This document shows positions 32,628 through 41,558 of a stretch of DNA of 64,000 nt, piece after piece. The notes under the pieces are model-generated. The model was not told the origin of the DNA, did not search any database, and saw nothing but the letters and a program-made list of their open reading frames with translations. A program made the translations under genes and the position numbers. Source of the DNA: Bradyrhizobium symbiodeficiens (GTDB taxonomy: Bacteria > Pseudomonadota > Alphaproteobacteria > Rhizobiales > Xanthobacteraceae); NCBI RefSeq assembly GCF_002266465.3, contig NZ_CP029427.2, forward strand, positions 3,784,501 to 3,848,500, given 5' to 3'. Position 1 is the stretch's first letter; each line of letters begins with the position of its first letter.

Positions 32628-33740
32628 TCAGGCGCTGCGGGCCAGCACGCCGGACAAATCGCCGCGCAGCCATTCTGCAATCCGCGGCCAGGCGTGCGCG
32701 TGGGTGCGCGCACCCATGAACAGGCCGAGGTGATTGCTCGGCTCGGACGCCGCCGCGATGAAAGCCGGCGGCGTGCCGAGGAGAGCCGCGGTGGCGAGCG
32801 CCTGCGCAGCCGGCACGACCTCGTCGTCGAGCCCGGCCAGCAGGAAGACCGGCGCCTTGACGTCCTTCGGATCGACCGTGCGGCCAAGAGCAACGAAACT
32901 GCTGCCGGCGATCTGGTTTTCCCGGAAAATCCGGTGGACGATCTCCAGATAATACTTGCCCGGCAGATCGAGCGTCTCGGCGTTCCAGCGCTCGAAACGC
33001 GCGAGCAGCGCCGCCCCCTCCGCGTCCGACAGATCTCTCTGCAATGCCGTTATGATGTCGTCGCGGTTCGGCGCCTTGGACCAGAAGTGGAGCATCTCCT
33101 CGCCGCGGACATTGCCGCCGCCGCGTGCGACGAGCTGGTCGTAGACCATCTCGGGCGCGTTGCGGGTGAGCCGGCACAACGAGGACTCGATCGACAAATC
33201 CACGGGAGCGCCGACCAGCACCAGCCGCCGCACCTTGGCCGGAAAGCGCGCCGCATAAAGCAGCGACAGCCAGCCACCCTGGCACAGGCCGATCAGATCG
33301 ACCGGCGCGCCGATCTCGTCGATGGCGACGTTGAGATCGGCGAGATAGCTGTCGATCGAGAAATAGCGCATATCCGGCGTCGCTGAACGCCAATCGGTGA
33401 GATAGACCCGGTCGATACCGCCGGTCTGCAGTGACTGCACCACGCTGTGACCGGGAGCAAAATCGGCGATCAGTGCCCGATGCAGCGCATAGGGCGCACA
33501 GACCAGCGCCGGCTGGCCGGACCGCGTCTGCGAGCAATCGCGCAAGCGCATCGTCGGCAGTTCGAGCGCCACGGTGCTCGGGGTCGTCCAGGACAAGGTG
33601 CTCTCGTCCTGCTCCGCCGGACCGCGCTCCAGCCACCAGAAGCAGCTGTCCATGGCGAGGCGCGCGGCTGCAAACGGCCACAGCAGCGGGTCGTCAGGGA
33701 CGGACCCCTTTGCACCGCTCTGTTTGCTCACCATGGCCAT
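32628..33740 (-). CDS. alpha/beta hydrolase related to polyhydroxyalkanoate synthase
   Basis: 370 aa. The nucleophile elbow is GLCQGG (Cys153), the G-x-C-x-G form used by PHA synthases, with Asp in AGLDDEVVPA and His in SNHLGLFMG. DRVYLTDWRSAT is the usual strand before it. It is shorter than class I PhaC (about 600 aa) and nearer class III. It may join hydroxyacyl-CoA units or act as a related acyltransferase/hydrolase. It ends 138 bp before nadE and starts 10 bp after pncA, so pncA and this gene are likely one transcript. Confidence 0.8.
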   Translation of the reverse strand: MAMVSKQSGAKGSVPDDPLLWPFAAARLAMDSCFWWLERGPAEQDESTLSWTTPSTVALELPTMRLRDCSQTRSGQPALVCAPYALHRALIADFAPGHSVVQSLQTGGIDRVYLTDWRSATPDMRYFSIDSYLADLNVAIDEIGAPVDLIGLCQGGWLSLLYAARFPAKVRRLVLVGAPVDLSIESSLCRLTRNAPEMVYDQLVARGGGNVRGEEMLHFWSKAPNRDDIITALQRDLSDAEGAALLARFERWNAETLDLPGKYYLEIVHRIFRENQIAGSSFVALGRTVDPKDVKAPVFLLAGLDDEVVPAAQALATAALLGTPPAFIAAASEPSNHLGLFMGARTHAHAWPRIAEWLRGDLSGVLARSA

Positions 33741-33750
33741 CTCACGATCG

Positions 33751-34389
33751 TCACAGGAACGCCTCCAGGCTCACGATGGAGATGCCGAGGTCCCGAAAAC
33801 TCCGATGGGTCGTGGCGACCGAGCCATCGAGATCGATGCCACGGCAGGCGTCCTCGATGACGACGACCTCGAATCCTGCCTTGCGGGCGTCCTCCGCCGA
33901 GAAGCGGACGCAGAAGTCGAGCGCGAGGCCGGCGACGAACACGGTCTTCAGCTCGCGTTCGCGCAGATATCCAAGCAGGCCGGTCGGCGTCCGCTTGTCG
34001 TTCTCGAACAGCGCCGAATAGGAATCGATGCCACGGCGAAAGCCCTTGCGCACCACGAGGTTTGCCCTGACCACATCGAGATCGCGATGGAACTCCGCGC
34101 CCGAGCTACCCTGCACACAATGCGCCGGCCAGAGTACCTGGGTGCCGCAGTCGAGATCGATGGTCTCGAACGGCTGCTTGCCCGCATGATTCGGCGCAAA
34201 CGAGACGTGGTCGCGCGGATGCCAGTCCTGGGTCAGCACCACATTGGCGAATTTTTGGGCGATCCGGTTCACGGCGGGGACCACCTTCTCGCCGCCGGGA
34301 ACGGCGAGCGCACCGCCGGTGCAGAAATCGTTCTGCACGTCGATCACCAGCAGCACGTCGCGGTCGGAAATCTGCATCGTCGGGCTCAT
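33751..34389 (-). CDS. pncA: nicotinamidase
   Basis: 212 aa from ATG at 34389 (MSPTMQISDRD); M5 is an alternative. Cysteine-hydrolase fold with catalytic Asp17 (VLLVIDVQNDFC), metal-site residues in TQDWHPRDHVSF and the Cys in FVAGLALDFCV. It converts nicotinamide to nicotinate for NAD salvage. Encoded on the same strand as nadE two genes downstream, giving both ends of the salvage route. Confidence 0.92.
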   Translation of the reverse strand: MSPTMQISDRDVLLVIDVQNDFCTGGALAVPGGEKVVPAVNRIAQKFANVVLTQDWHPRDHVSFAPNHAGKQPFETIDLDCGTQVLWPAHCVQGSSGAEFHRDLDVVRANLVVRKGFRRGIDSYSALFENDKRTPTGLLGYLRERELKTVFVAGLALDFCVRFSAEDARKAGFEVVVIEDACRGIDLDGSVATTHRSFRDLGISIVSLEAFL

Positions 34390-34649
34390 TCGATGTGCCC
34401 GGCGCGCCGGCGCCGGTACAGGTCTCCTTAGTGTCGGCCTTCCCGGGCGGCTTCGCAACCGCCAGCGCCGTGTAACGCCCCGCGCGAATTGGTCACCGGA
34501 CGGCCGCCAGGATGCAACGGTTTGGCCTCGTCCGTGTTGACTAGGCGCACCCAAGGGCGGATTCTCGCACTGTCCGCGACTGCGCGGAGCGGGTCGAAGA
34601 TGTGGAGGACAGGGTTGCCGGGCCACAAGGCGGCGGCAGCCACGAGGTC

Positions 34650-35651
34650 ATGAATATCGGCAAGACAGGACAGATTCTTCTCGCCGATATCGGCGGCACC
34701 AATGCGCGCTTCGCGCTGATCCGAAGCGAATTCGGCCAGGGCGACCTGAGCAACGTCGATCAGGCCGGGCCGATCGATTACGTCAAGGTCGCCGACTTCC
34801 CGACCGTCCGGGAAGCCATCGCCGACGTTCTGGCGCGCCGGTCAGGCGGCGAGCCGCCGCAACGAGCCGTGCTGGCCGTGGCGGGTCCCGTCACCAACAA
34901 CCGCTGCGTCATGACCAACAGCCCCTGGGTCATCGACGGCAACGAGTTGCAGCCGGCTCTCGGCTTCGACAGCGTCCATGTGCTGAACGATTTCGAGGTG
35001 GTGGCCTGGTCCCTGCCCGCCCTGCAGCTCGCCGATCTGATCCCGCTCGGCGGAGGCGATGGCCTGCCCGGAGAGCCGCTCCTGGTGGTCGGACCCGGAA
35101 CCGGCTTTGGCGTCTCCTGCCTGGTCGAGCGCCATGGCGCGCGGCTGGCGGTCGTTACCGAAGCCGGACACGCGACCCTTCCGGCGGAGGACGAGCGCGA
35201 GGAACGTGTGATCGCGTGCTTGCGCCGGCGCCTCGGCCACGTCTCCATCGAGCGTGGCGCACTCTCGGGTTCAGGACTGCAAAACCTCTACGAAGCCCTG
35301 GCCGAAGTCGACGGCGCTCAGGTGCCGCATCGCGAGGCTGCCGCCATCACCAAGGCGGCGCTGGAGGGCAGTTGTTTCGTTAGCCGCGCGGCGCTGGAGA
35401 TGTTTTGCGCCATCCTTGGCTCGGTCGCCGGCAATCTCGCGGTGACGTTCGGCGCGCGCGGCGGTGTCTATGTCGCCGGCGGTATCGTGCCGCGCTTTCC
35501 CGAGTTCCTTCTCGCCTCCGCGTTCCGGGCGCGCTTCGAAGCCAAGGGACGCTTCCAGGATTATCTGCGCAATATCCCGACCAGGCTCGTGATCAAGCCG
35601 GATGCGAGCTTCGTCGGCCTGAAAATGTTCGCCGACTCCAACCCGAATTGA
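34650..35651 (+). CDS. glk: glucokinase
   Basis: 333 aa from ATG 34650 (MNIGKTGQILLADIGGTNAR); GTG at 34602 would add 16 residues, and neither start has a well-spaced ribosome site. ROK-unrelated Glk family: phosphate loop LLADIGGTNARFAL, AVAGPVTNN, catalytic Asp in HVLNDFEVVAW, GPGTGFGVSCLV and C-terminal GGVYVAGGIVPRF. It phosphorylates glucose with ATP. Divergent from pncA. Confidence 0.94.
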   Translation: MNIGKTGQILLADIGGTNARFALIRSEFGQGDLSNVDQAGPIDYVKVADFPTVREAIADVLARRSGGEPPQRAVLAVAGPVTNNRCVMTNSPWVIDGNELQPALGFDSVHVLNDFEVVAWSLPALQLADLIPLGGGDGLPGEPLLVVGPGTGFGVSCLVERHGARLAVVTEAGHATLPAEDEREERVIACLRRRLGHVSIERGALSGSGLQNLYEALAEVDGAQVPHREAAAITKAALEGSCFVSRAALEMFCAILGSVAGNLAVTFGARGGVYVAGGIVPRFPEFLLASAFRARFEAKGRFQDYLRNIPTRLVIKPDASFVGLKMFADSNPN

Positions 35652-35798
35652 AGTTGGGGTTGTCCTTCCCGCTCACGGCTGCAGTCATGCACAGCTGATT
35701 GCGGCGCACGCGCGGTTCCAGGCATGAACGTGCTTGCCTGCGTGTTCCGGATGAGAAACAATCCTGCCGTGTGTGTGGCGTAGTTGCGGGGGCGTGAC

Positions 35799-36002
35799 AT
35801 GCGTAAGCAGGATTTTGGTTTCGACTATCACCGCTATCACCGCCTGCTGAGCCAGGCGGATGACGAAGACAAGCGGTTGGCCCTGATCGACCTTCTGATC
35901 GAGGAAAAGGCGCGAGACCGGCTGGCCGCCCAGCGCGCTTCGGACCGCGCGGCGATGACGGCCCACACCATCGCCACCGTGCTGAAGAACGGCCGCAACT
36001 GA
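35799..36002 (+). CDS. small hypothetical protein
   Basis: 67 aa from ATG 35799 with GGGGGC upstream; an ATG 15 nt earlier is possible. MRKQDFGFDYHRYHRLLSQA, then an acidic/basic helical body and AAMTAHTIATVLKNGRN. Soluble, no domain recognised. Stands alone between glk and a membrane peptide gene. Confidence 0.65.
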   Translation: MRKQDFGFDYHRYHRLLSQADDEDKRLALIDLLIEEKARDRLAAQRASDRAAMTAHTIATVLKNGRN

Positions 36003-36130
36003 GACTTGCAATCCGGCCCGAGAACGCGGGATCCAATTCGGATTTCGTTAAGGATGCCTCGCAATCCGCTGTCAAACTCCCTGCTCTAGCGTTCCCCCAC
36101 CTGATGCAATTCAGGGTCAACAAGGGGGCA

Positions 36131-36292
36131 ATGAACATGAGCATGATTTCGATCGCCGCGATGCCGGCCGTCGTCGAAACGCGTTTCGCCGAATCGTTCT
36201 TCAAGACCATTTTGCTATTCTGCTGCACGGGCCTGGTCGCCTCGTTCGGCCTGATGGCGTACGGCATTGACCTCAGCGCCGGCCTGATGTGA
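36131..36292 (+). CDS. small membrane protein
   Basis: 53 aa from ATG 36131 with AAGGGGG upstream; ATG 36137 also possible. Residues about 25-50 form one span (FFKTILLFCCTGLVASFGLM). Followed 24 bp later by a strong terminator, so it is an independent gene. Function unknown. Confidence 0.65.
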   Translation: MNMSMISIAAMPAVVETRFAESFFKTILLFCCTGLVASFGLMAYGIDLSAGLM

Positions 36293-36315
36293 GACCGCGA
36301 CAAATTCCGTCGCCA

Positions 36316-36346
36316 AATGGCCGCCCCTGACGGGCGGCCATTTTCG
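36316..36346 (+). terminator. intrinsic terminator
   Basis: AATGGCCGCCC-CTGAC-GGGCGGCCATT followed by TTCGTT, just after the small membrane gene. Confidence 0.85.
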
Positions 36347-36358
36347 TTGGACTATCTC

Positions 36359-36451
36359 AGTGCGGCGTCTTCGCCGTCACGAGTGCGGCGTCTTCGCCGT
36401 CACGAGTGCGGTGTCTTCGCCGTCACCAGTGCGGCGTCTTCGCCGTCGCTC
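36359..36451. repeat. 23-bp tandem repeat, four copies
   Basis: AGTGCGGCGTCTTCGCCGTC-type units start at 36359, 36382, 36405 and 36428, with a diverged fifth start at 36452 that runs into the last codons of the response regulator gene. The array seems to have grown from that gene's 3' end. Confidence 0.85.
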
Positions 36452-36827
36452 AGTGCGGCGCTTTGACCGAGGCTCCCGGAAACAAGGAATCGATCATCGC
36501 CTTGAGCTGATCCATTGCGATCGGCTTGCGCAGGATCGGCCTGCGCCGGAGCAAGGACGGCAACAATTCCGGACCGTACCCCGTGGCGAACATGAACGGC
36601 TTTCCACGCCGTTCGATCAGGTCGGCGACGGGATCGACGTAGACGCCCATCAGATTGATGTCGAGGATGGCCATATCGTATTGCGCGGTCATGGCGAACG
36701 CGCTCGCGTCCCGGACATTGTCCGCTTCCGCGACGACGTGGTGGCCGAGTTCCACCACCATGTCGGCCATCATCATCCGGATCAACGCCTCGTCTTCGAC
36801 CAGGAAAACGGAGAGTCCGTCCGCCAT
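36450..36827 (-). CDS. single-domain response regulator
   Basis: 125 aa, receiver domain only. VEDEALIR (acidic pair), phospho-acceptor Asp in MAILDINLMG, Thr in FATGYG and Lys in ILRKPI are all kept, so it should be phosphorylated. No output domain; it may act by protein contact, as CheY/DivK types do, or as a phosphate sink. No kinase adjacent. Confidence 0.9.
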   Translation of the reverse strand: MADGLSVFLVEDEALIRMMMADMVVELGHHVVAEADNVRDASAFAMTAQYDMAILDINLMGVYVDPVADLIERRGKPFMFATGYGPELLPSLLRRRPILRKPIAMDQLKAMIDSLFPGASVKAPH

Positions 36828-36937
36828 ATCAACCCCGCAGTCAGATTCCAGAGTTGATCATAACTCAATTACGGAGAAGATTCACGAATTCGTGCGGGCC
36901 CCGTTAATTCGCGCCCGCCCGATCCGATTCAACTGGA

Positions 36938-37735
36938 TCAATCCAATCCTCGCTCGTGGCTCAGCCGCACCATCTCCTGAATGAAGACCTGCTTCTGCTT
37001 GTCATCGAGGCTCGAAAACAGCGGCTCGGCGGCGTCGGCGACATTGCGCTGATCGGCGGCGCGATCGATCAGGAACTGCGCCTCGTTGCGCATCTGCTCG
37101 ATGATGTCGTCGGGTGGATCCCGCTTGGCGCGCGCAACCCGCAAGTTGAGCCGCTCCGCACCATTATGTCCCAGGTAGTGCATTGCGCTGGAGAAGCCGT
37201 ACCAGTGCTTCTCCTGATCAGCCGTGAGGTTCAGCTGGGTCTTGATCCGCTCGATATAGGAATCGCTGTTGGCGACGATCTGTTCCGCGCTCTGCTGCGG
37301 CGCGCCGGGCTGGGTGAGGACCGTGACGTCCTTATTGTCCTTGCCTTGATTAGGTGCGTTCTTGGCCTCCTTGCTCGCCTTGGCGCCCTTGCCCGCTTTG
37401 GCGCCCTTTGCATCCTTGTCTTTGGCATCCTTGTCCTTGGCCGCGCCCTGCTGCTTGGCATCCTTGCCGGCATCCTTGGCGGCCGGGGCCTGATTGCCAT
37501 TGTTGCCGACGCCGAGCACGCCGGTGAAGACGCCGACCACGCCGCCGATTGCACCGCCGAGCACGCCACCGACCGGACCTGCTGCCTTGTTTCCGGCCGC
37601 AGCGCCGTCCTGAACGCCTTTGACCAAGCCTTGAGCATGGGCCACTGCGGCCGCACCGAGCAGCAGCGTAAGCACGGCCCCCAGCGCGAGCCATCGCCGC
37701 AAGTGGAGCCGCGCTGACGGCGCCGGGTTGATCAT
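36938..37735 (-). CDS. exported LTXXQ/Spy-like protein with Lys/Ala-rich linker
   Basis: 265 aa from ATG 37735, which has GGAG 8 nt upstream; an ATG 12 nt earlier is less well placed. Signal peptide about 13-32 (LALGAVLTLLLGAAAVAHAQ), a Gly-rich membrane-like stretch (GGVLGGAIGGVVGVFTGVLG), a KDKDAKDKDAKGAKAGKGAK linker, then a helical domain with LTADQEKHW and LDDKQKQVF. The latter resemble LTXXQ motifs of Spy/CpxP periplasmic chaperones. Probably periplasmic; role inferred from family only. Confidence 0.75.
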   Translation of the reverse strand: MINPAPSARLHLRRWLALGAVLTLLLGAAAVAHAQGLVKGVQDGAAAGNKAAGPVGGVLGGAIGGVVGVFTGVLGVGNNGNQAPAAKDAGKDAKQQGAAKDKDAKDKDAKGAKAGKGAKASKEAKNAPNQGKDNKDVTVLTQPGAPQQSAEQIVANSDSYIERIKTQLNLTADQEKHWYGFSSAMHYLGHNGAERLNLRVARAKRDPPDDIIEQMRNEAQFLIDRAADQRNVADAAEPLFSSLDDKQKQVFIQEMVRLSHERGLD

Positions 37736-38048
37736 TCTCGTCTCCATCGTCGATCTGATTGGCCTGTTGGGGCGAGGTCACCCGCCAAGTGCGACACTAT
37801 CGTTTCCGTCCCTTCGCGGTCCAGACGCAGCCGAGCGCTGTCCACGCCCGAAAACGCTTTCGCGCGAAGCGGTTATGCAGGCTTATTCGAAACTGCGGCG
37901 TAATTGCGCACCGATCGTTCCAGACCGGTTCATGCAAACGTGTGCGTTGCAAAAAACAAGCGATCGCAACTGACGGGCCGCTCAGCGCTCCCGCGATCCA
38001 GCACACAACGTAAGTTCTAGGCGTGAGCCGTTCGGCTTTCTCGACAGA

Positions 38049-38073
38049 CGCGATCAATCATGATCTGATCGCG
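38049..38073. promoter_or_regulatory. palindrome upstream of the sugar ABC operon
   Basis: CGCGATCA (38049-38056) and TGATCGCG (38066-38073) flank ATCATGATC, 135 bp before the binding-protein gene. It is a good candidate operator for a dimeric repressor. The rest of 37748-38206 shows no gene. Confidence 0.45.
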
Positions 38074-38206
38074 CTACCAATTTGCTGCGGCCTGCGTGAC
38101 TTGTTCACCTGGGCCGACGGCGTCAATAAGAAAATCCAACCACAAGAAACTTGAAAAGAAGTCTCAGAGGAAACTCCAACAACAAACACCCAGGCGAGGA
38201 AACGAG

Positions 38207-39547
38207 ATGTCACGCAAGAAACTGACGCGACGTCAATTTGTGGCTGCCACTGCACTGTCCTCCGCGGCGCTGGTGACAGCGCCTTACGTCCGGGGCGCTA
38301 GCGCCGCCGGCAAGCTCTCGATCGGCTTCTGGGACCATTGGGTGCCAGGCGCCAACAAGGCCTCGACCGATCTGGTCAATGAATGGGCCGCCAAGGAGAA
38401 GGTCGAAGTCTCCATCGACTACATCCCAAGCCAGGGCAACAAGAACCTGCTGACCATCGCCGCGGAAGCGCAGGCAAAGTCAGGTCATGATATTTTCGCG
38501 ATGCCGACGTGGTGGGCCCATTCCAATGCCGACCAGTTGGAGAACGTTGCCGACATCATGGGGCCGATCATCGCGGAGAACGGCGAGGTGAACGGCACGG
38601 TCAAATATCTGGGCATGTCCGGGAGCAAATGGCTCGGCGTCCCGGCCTGCGTCGGTAGTCAAATCAAGGGGCCCTGCTCCCGCATCGATTTGATGAAGAA
38701 GCACGCCGGCATCGACGTGCAGGCGATGTATCCGGCCGGCTCTGAACCGAAAGCGGATGACTGGACGCTCGAAACATTCCTGAAAGCTGCCGAAGCCTGT
38801 CACAAGGCCGGCGTCCCGTTCGGTATCGGCCTCGGCGAGACCACCGACAACGTCGATACGGCGGGCGCGATTTTCCTTTCGTTCGGCGCCCAGCTCGTGG
38901 ACGCCAAGGGCAATCTCACCGTCAAGACCGATGCGGTTCGTCAGGCGCTCGACTTCTACAAGAAGCTGATCGGCTTCCTGCCGCCCGATGTCGCAGCCTG
39001 GGACGACGCATCCAACAATAAATGGCTGGTCTCCGGCCGAGGTGCGATGATCATGAATCCGCCGAGCGCCTGGGCGGTCGCCAAACGCGACGCGCCGCAG
39101 GTTGCGGAGCAATGCTGGACGCACGGATTCCCGAAAGGGCCGAAGGGGCGCTTTGCACCCTACCTGCCCTATTTCTGGAGCATCTGGAACTTCTCCAAGA
39201 ACAAGGAGGCAGCGAAGAGTCTGCTCATCGCGTTGTCGAAGCCGGCAGCCATCGAAAAGATGGTCAACGCCAGCGGAGGCTACGATTTGCCCGCTTATGA
39301 GAAGCTCACAACGCTGAAGGTTTGGCAGGAAGAGGGTCCGCCGAAAGGGACGCTCTTTCACTATCCAAATCCCTACAAGCATCAGACGTTGTCGATTGCG
39401 GCCTCTCCCGCGCCGCCGAAGATCGCACAGCAGATCTACGCGCAAGCCACGCTCACCAAGATGTGCCTTCGGTATCATCAGGGCGAAGCGATGGAAAAGA
39501 CGCTCGCCTGGGCCGAAGGCGAGTGTGAAGGCTTCATGCGGAGCTAA
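38207..39547 (+). CDS. sugar-type ABC transporter substrate-binding protein
   Basis: 446 aa from ATG 38207 with AGGA upstream. Twin-arginine signal (KKLTRRQFVAATALSSAALV), then a family 1 binding protein body (IGFWDHWVPGAN, GHDIFAMPTWWAHSN, GRGAMIMNPPSAWAV). It captures a carbohydrate-like solute in the periplasm for the following permeases. First gene of a five-gene operon that ends with a 2-hydroxyacid dehydrogenase. Confidence 0.92.
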   Translation: MSRKKLTRRQFVAATALSSAALVTAPYVRGASAAGKLSIGFWDHWVPGANKASTDLVNEWAAKEKVEVSIDYIPSQGNKNLLTIAAEAQAKSGHDIFAMPTWWAHSNADQLENVADIMGPIIAENGEVNGTVKYLGMSGSKWLGVPACVGSQIKGPCSRIDLMKKHAGIDVQAMYPAGSEPKADDWTLETFLKAAEACHKAGVPFGIGLGETTDNVDTAGAIFLSFGAQLVDAKGNLTVKTDAVRQALDFYKKLIGFLPPDVAAWDDASNNKWLVSGRGAMIMNPPSAWAVAKRDAPQVAEQCWTHGFPKGPKGRFAPYLPYFWSIWNFSKNKEAAKSLLIALSKPAAIEKMVNASGGYDLPAYEKLTTLKVWQEEGPPKGTLFHYPNPYKHQTLSIAASPAPPKIAQQIYAQATLTKMCLRYHQGEAMEKTLAWAEGECEGFMRS

Positions 39548-39688
39548 GCCGGACAGGCTCGCCGCAACGGCATGAAGCCGTCCGCGGCGAGTCCTCCGTC
39601 TCACTCACTTGGCGAGAGCCGGCAGCTTCGGTTCTCGCACCTTCCAAGAGTCGGGTTGATCGACCAAATCGCGCAAGGAAAATGCATC

Positions 39689-40627
39689 ATGGCGGATGTC
39701 GCATTGCAGCCGAACACGGTCGGCGCAGCGCAACCGGTGCGAAAACGCTCCGGTTTGAAAAAGGCACTCAAACGCAAATCCACCGCGGCGTTCCTGATGA
39801 CGTTGCCGCTGATCATCCTCATTGCACTTCTGGTGCTTTATCCTGCGTTCTATTCGCTGCATCTGGCGACCCTCAACAAGTCGATGCAAAGATTCGTCGG
39901 TTTCGGCAACTTCGAGTTCCTGTTCAAGCGCGACACGTTCTGGCTTGTCGTCAAGCAATCCTGCATCTTCGCCATCACCGCCGTTTTGTTCAAAGCGCTG
40001 ATCGGGTTCATCGTCGCCCACTTCGTCCATAACATTCCGGCCAAAGGTCAGCGCAAATGGCGCGGCATGCTGCTGGTGCCCTGGGTCATTCCGCCCGCGA
40101 TGAGCACGCTCGCATGGCTGTGGCTGTTCGATCCCTCCTACAGCGCGTTCAACTATACGCTGTCGTTTTTCGGGATCGGGCCGATCCCGTGGACGGGCGA
40201 TGCCGACTGGGCGCGCTTTTCCGTGATCCTGGTCAATGTCTGGTACGGCGCACCGTTCTTCATGATCATGTATCTGGCTTCGCTGAAATCGGTGCCGGAG
40301 CAACTCTATGAAGCCGCAGCGATCGACGGAGCCAATTGGTGGCAGCGCATCTGGTACGTGACGCTGCCGATGATGCGCAACATCATAGCGATCACGACGC
40401 TGTTCTCGCTGATCGTGACCTTCGCCAATTTCGACATCGTGAGAATCCTGACCGCCGGCGGCCCTCTCGACCACACCCATATCTTTGCGACCTGGGCTTT
40501 CCGGATCGGCATCGAAGGAAGCGATATTCCGCTTGGCGCAAGCGTCTCCCTGTTCATGGTGCCGATCCTGGCGGTCGCAGCGATATTCATCCTGCGGGAC
40601 GTCAACAAGCGCGGGAATGAAGCCTGA
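39689..40627 (+). CDS. sugar-type ABC transporter permease (MalF/UgpA-like)
   Basis: 312 aa from ATG 39689; the frame opens 39 codons earlier without a ribosome site. Six or so membrane helices, the first at FLMTLPLIILIALLVLYPAF, and an EAA loop (LYEAAAIDGANWWQRIWYV) that docks on the ATPase. The stop overlaps the next start by one base (TGATG). Confidence 0.93.
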   Translation: MADVALQPNTVGAAQPVRKRSGLKKALKRKSTAAFLMTLPLIILIALLVLYPAFYSLHLATLNKSMQRFVGFGNFEFLFKRDTFWLVVKQSCIFAITAVLFKALIGFIVAHFVHNIPAKGQRKWRGMLLVPWVIPPAMSTLAWLWLFDPSYSAFNYTLSFFGIGPIPWTGDADWARFSVILVNVWYGAPFFMIMYLASLKSVPEQLYEAAAIDGANWWQRIWYVTLPMMRNIIAITTLFSLIVTFANFDIVRILTAGGPLDHTHIFATWAFRIGIEGSDIPLGASVSLFMVPILAVAAIFILRDVNKRGNEA

Positions 40628-41538
40628 TGAGCTCAGTCACGATAGACAAGGCCGCGCCGAGGCGCAGCGTCAAGTTGGGAAGCATGAGCCGCGACCGCAA
40701 ATGGGCGCTGCGATGGTCGTACTTCTTTCTGACGCTGTTTGCGATCTTCTCGCTGCTGCCGCCCATTTACATGCTGATCACCTCTCTCAAGAGCAGCGCT
40801 GAAATCTCGGCGGCGACCAATCCATGGTGGGTTTTCCACCCGACTCTCGAGAACTATGTCGGCCTGCTGACGTCAAACCAGTTCCTGCGGTTCTTCTTGA
40901 ATTCCGCGCTGGTTTCGATTTTCGTGGTCACCATCACGATGCTGATCAGCGTGCCCGCGGCATTTGCCCTCGCGCGGATGCGGTTCTGGGGGTCGGCCAC
41001 GCTGGCGACCGGCGTGTTCCTGACCTACCTGATTCCGGACAGCCTGTTGTTCATTCCGCTGTTCAAGGTGTTCGCCCAGTTCGGCGACTGGACCGGCATC
41101 CAGCTCATCAACCGCTGGTACGTGCTGCTCTTCATCTATCCGACGCTGACGGTCCCGTTCTGCACCTGGATCATGATCGGATACTTCGCATCGATCCCCA
41201 AGGAGCTCGACGAGGCCGCGATCATCGATGGGGCGTCCTGGTTCCAGACGCTGACCCGGATCTTCATTCCGGTGGCGCTGCCGGGACTGATCGCCGCGAC
41301 CATCTTCGCCTTTACCGTGTCCTGGGCGCAATTCCTCTATCCGCTCGTGTTCACGACCTCCACGGATCAACTCGTGCTGCCGGTCGGCATCATTACCACG
41401 CTGATCAAGGGCGACGTCTTCAACTGGGGACAGATCATGACCGGCGCGCTGCTCGGCGCGGCGCCGCCGCTCATCATCTACGCCTTCCTGATGGACTATT
41501 ACATTGCCGGCCTGACCGCCGGTGCGACAAAGGGTTGA
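40627..41538 (+). CDS. sugar-type ABC transporter permease (MalG/UgpE-like)
   Basis: 303 aa. N-terminal WSYFFLTLFAIFSLLPPIYM span, EAA loop LDEAAIIDGASWFQTLTRI and C-terminal YIAGLTAGATKG. Pairs with the preceding permease. 20 bp before the ATPase gene. Confidence 0.93.
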   Translation: MSSVTIDKAAPRRSVKLGSMSRDRKWALRWSYFFLTLFAIFSLLPPIYMLITSLKSSAEISAATNPWWVFHPTLENYVGLLTSNQFLRFFLNSALVSIFVVTITMLISVPAAFALARMRFWGSATLATGVFLTYLIPDSLLFIPLFKVFAQFGDWTGIQLINRWYVLLFIYPTLTVPFCTWIMIGYFASIPKELDEAAIIDGASWFQTLTRIFIPVALPGLIAATIFAFTVSWAQFLYPLVFTTSTDQLVLPVGIITTLIKGDVFNWGQIMTGALLGAAPPLIIYAFLMDYYIAGLTAGATKG

Positions 41539-41558
41539 TGACCAGGAGCTGAAGTTCG

